This document shows positions 62,974-64,000 of a stretch of 64,000 bases of DNA, piece by piece. The position numbers and the translations under genes are program-made. Under the pieces are notes generated by a model that was given only the letters and a program-made list of their open reading frames with translations, was not told where the DNA came from and searched no databases. Origin of the DNA: a bacterium (lineage in GTDB: Bacteria; Joyebacterota; Joyebacteria; Joyebacterales; Joyebacteraceae); contig JAPEKQ010000008.1 in NCBI GenBank assembly GCA_029990205.1, positions 1 to 64,000 on the forward strand, read 5' to 3'. The first letter of the stretch is position 1; every line of letters begins with the position of its first letter.

Positions 62974-64000
62974 CTAGAGGTCCTCGAACGGTTCGTCAGG
63001 ACGCATCGCCAGGTTCTCGAACCTGGTGCACTCGGACCGGAACGCCAGCTTCACGGTCCCGGTCGGACCGTTTCTCTGCTTCCCGATGATGATCTCGGCC
63101 AGTCCCTGGTTCTCAGGTGTACGCTCATACTGCTCGCCGCGATAGACGAACATCACGACGTCCGCGTCCTGCTCGATCGCGCCCGACTCGCGGAGGTCCG
63201 AGAGGATCGGACGCCGGTCGCCGCCCCGCTGCTCCACCGCCCTCGAGAGCTGCGAGAGCGCGAGCACCGGAACCTGAAGCTCCTTGGCGAGCGCCTTGAG
63301 CGAACGCGAGATCTCCGAGATCTCCTGCTGGCGGTTCTCGACACGGCCCGTGCCGCGCATGAGCTGCATATAGTCCACGATCAGAACGCCGACATCAACC
63401 TCGGCCTTGAGACGTCGCGCCTTCGAGCGCATCTCGAGGACCGTCATCGCGGGCGTGTCGTCGATGTAGATGGCCGCCTCGGAGAGCTGCCCCGCCGCCG
63501 TCGTGAGACTCGACCAGTGCCGGTCGGCCAGATATCCGGTGCGGAGCTTGTGCGCGTCAACGTGAGCCTCGCTGCAGAGCATGCGCTGGACAAGCTGCTC
63601 CTTGCCCATCTCGAGGCTGAAGATGGCCACCGGCGTGTTGTGCTTGACCGCCGCGTTCGCGGTGATGTTGAGCGCGAACGCCGTCTTCCCCATCGAGGGA
63701 CGACCGGCGATGATGACGAGATCGGACGGCTGGAAACCGGAGGTCAGCTTGTCGAGGTCATCAAATCCGGAGCCGATACCGGTGACGTGCTCCTTCTTGT
63801 CGTAGAGCTCCTGGATGACTTCGAAGCTGTGCTTGAGGATCTCGCGCATCGGCATGAAATCGCGACGGACCCGCGACTGCGAGATGTCGAAGATCATGTT
63901 CTCGGCGCGGTCGAGGATCTCCGCGGCGTCGCCGCCCGCGTCGTACGCCTCCTGCACGACCTCGGTCGCGGTGGTGATGAGTCTGCGGAGCACCGCCTTC
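62974..64000 (-). CDS. dnaB: Replicative DNA helicase DnaB (partial, N-terminus beyond window)
   Basis: About 342 residues of the C-terminal RecA-like domain. Linker helix, then GIGSGFDDLDKLTSGFQPSDLVIIAGRPSMGKTAFALNI (Walker A RPSMGKTAF), FSLEMGKEQLVQRML, VDVGVLIVDYMQLM (Walker B), VLALSQLSRAVEQRGGDRRPILSDLRESGAIEQDADVVMFVYR (Arg finger region), NGPTGTVKLAF. The frame stays open through the right edge, so the N-terminal domain is outside. No intein is seen in the visible part. Confidence 0.97.
   Translation of the reverse strand, partial: KAVLRRLITTATEVVQEAYDAGGDAAEILDRAENMIFDISQSRVRRDFMPMREILKHSFEVIQELYDKKEHVTGIGSGFDDLDKLTSGFQPSDLVIIAGRPSMGKTAFALNITANAAVKHNTPVAIFSLEMGKEQLVQRMLCSEAHVDAHKLRTGYLADRHWSSLTTAAGQLSEAAIYIDDTPAMTVLEMRSKARRLKAEVDVGVLIVDYMQLMRGTGRVENRQQEISEISRSLKALAKELQVPVLALSQLSRAVEQRGGDRRPILSDLRESGAIEQDADVVMFVYRGEQYERTPENQGLAEIIIGKQRNGPTGTVKLAFRSECTRFENLAMRPDEPFEDL

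Overview
The window is a compact, GC-rich bacterial chromosome segment. Nearly every gene is on the minus strand, and many neighbours overlap by an ATGA or TGATG junction. No rRNA, CRISPR array, insertion sequence or phage gene was seen. Three things hint at an uncultured member of the Fibrobacterota-Chlorobiota-Bacteroidota side of the tree (Eisenbacteria- or Krumholzibacteria-like): PEP-CTERM/exosortase genes, fibronectin-III proteins with a FlgD-like C-terminal domain, and a PEGA/DUF5683 protein. That placement is inference and is weak.

Layout. (1) 1-3240: tRNA-Thr(UGU), tRNA-Tyr, tRNA-Gly and tRNA-Thr(GGU) lead into tuf from one near-consensus sigma-70 promoter; cysS lies upstream. (2) 3420-14370: a 12-gene operon for a membrane respiratory complex. 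It carries Mrp-type E, F, G, D, B, C and D-D subunits, then NuoH-, NuoB-, NuoC-, NuoD- and NuoI-like subunits. As I recall it, this order matches archaeal Mbx/Mbs (membrane-bound sulfane reductase-type) operons. Two features stand out: the two antiporter subunits are one 1062-aa protein, and the NuoI-like ferredoxin is fused to a GltD/NfnB-type FAD-NAD(P)H oxidoreductase. The presumed job is to couple NAD(P)H or ferredoxin oxidation to ion pumping; the acceptor at the NuoD-like site is unknown. btpA- and M42-peptidase genes sit just upstream. (3) 16600-18690: a plus-strand pair, Gfo/Idh/MocA dehydrogenase plus left-handed beta-helix acyltransferase, resembling WlbA/WlbB of acetamido-sugar synthesis. 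(4) 18700-26460: secreted and surface proteins, namely two PEP-CTERM proteins, a 945-aa FN3/FlgD-domain protein, an FN3 lipoprotein and a PEGA/DUF5683 membrane protein.

(5) 26540-54500: a roughly 28-kb exopolysaccharide/exosortase operon transcribed leftward. In order it encodes Wza-type export protein, Wzc-type tyrosine autokinase, WecB, a GT2/small-flippase/GT-C trio, an O-antigen polymerase-like protein, a heparinase-like lyase, a GT4, a CapK-like adenylase, a tandem GT4-GT4 fusion, a polysaccharide deacetylase, a GT4, a GT4 fused to an initiating phosphoglycosyltransferase, exosortase-EpsI, a membrane protein, a TPR lipoprotein, PrsK and PrsR. No Wzx flippase was seen. (6) 54990-64000: housekeeping genes ddl, gltX, ispDF, radA, an Mla-type lipid transporter (mlaD, mlaF, mlaE) and the C-terminal part of dnaB.

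Regulation ties regions 3-5 together. Sigma-54-type -24/-12 promoters stand before the WlbA/B-like pair, before the FN3/FlgD gene and before the EPS operon. The operon encodes PrsK/PrsR, expected to drive such promoters, but this PrsR has a degraded AAA+ domain: Walker A Lys replaced by Arg, no GAFTGA loop, altered Walker B. How the sigma-54 promoters are activated is therefore open.
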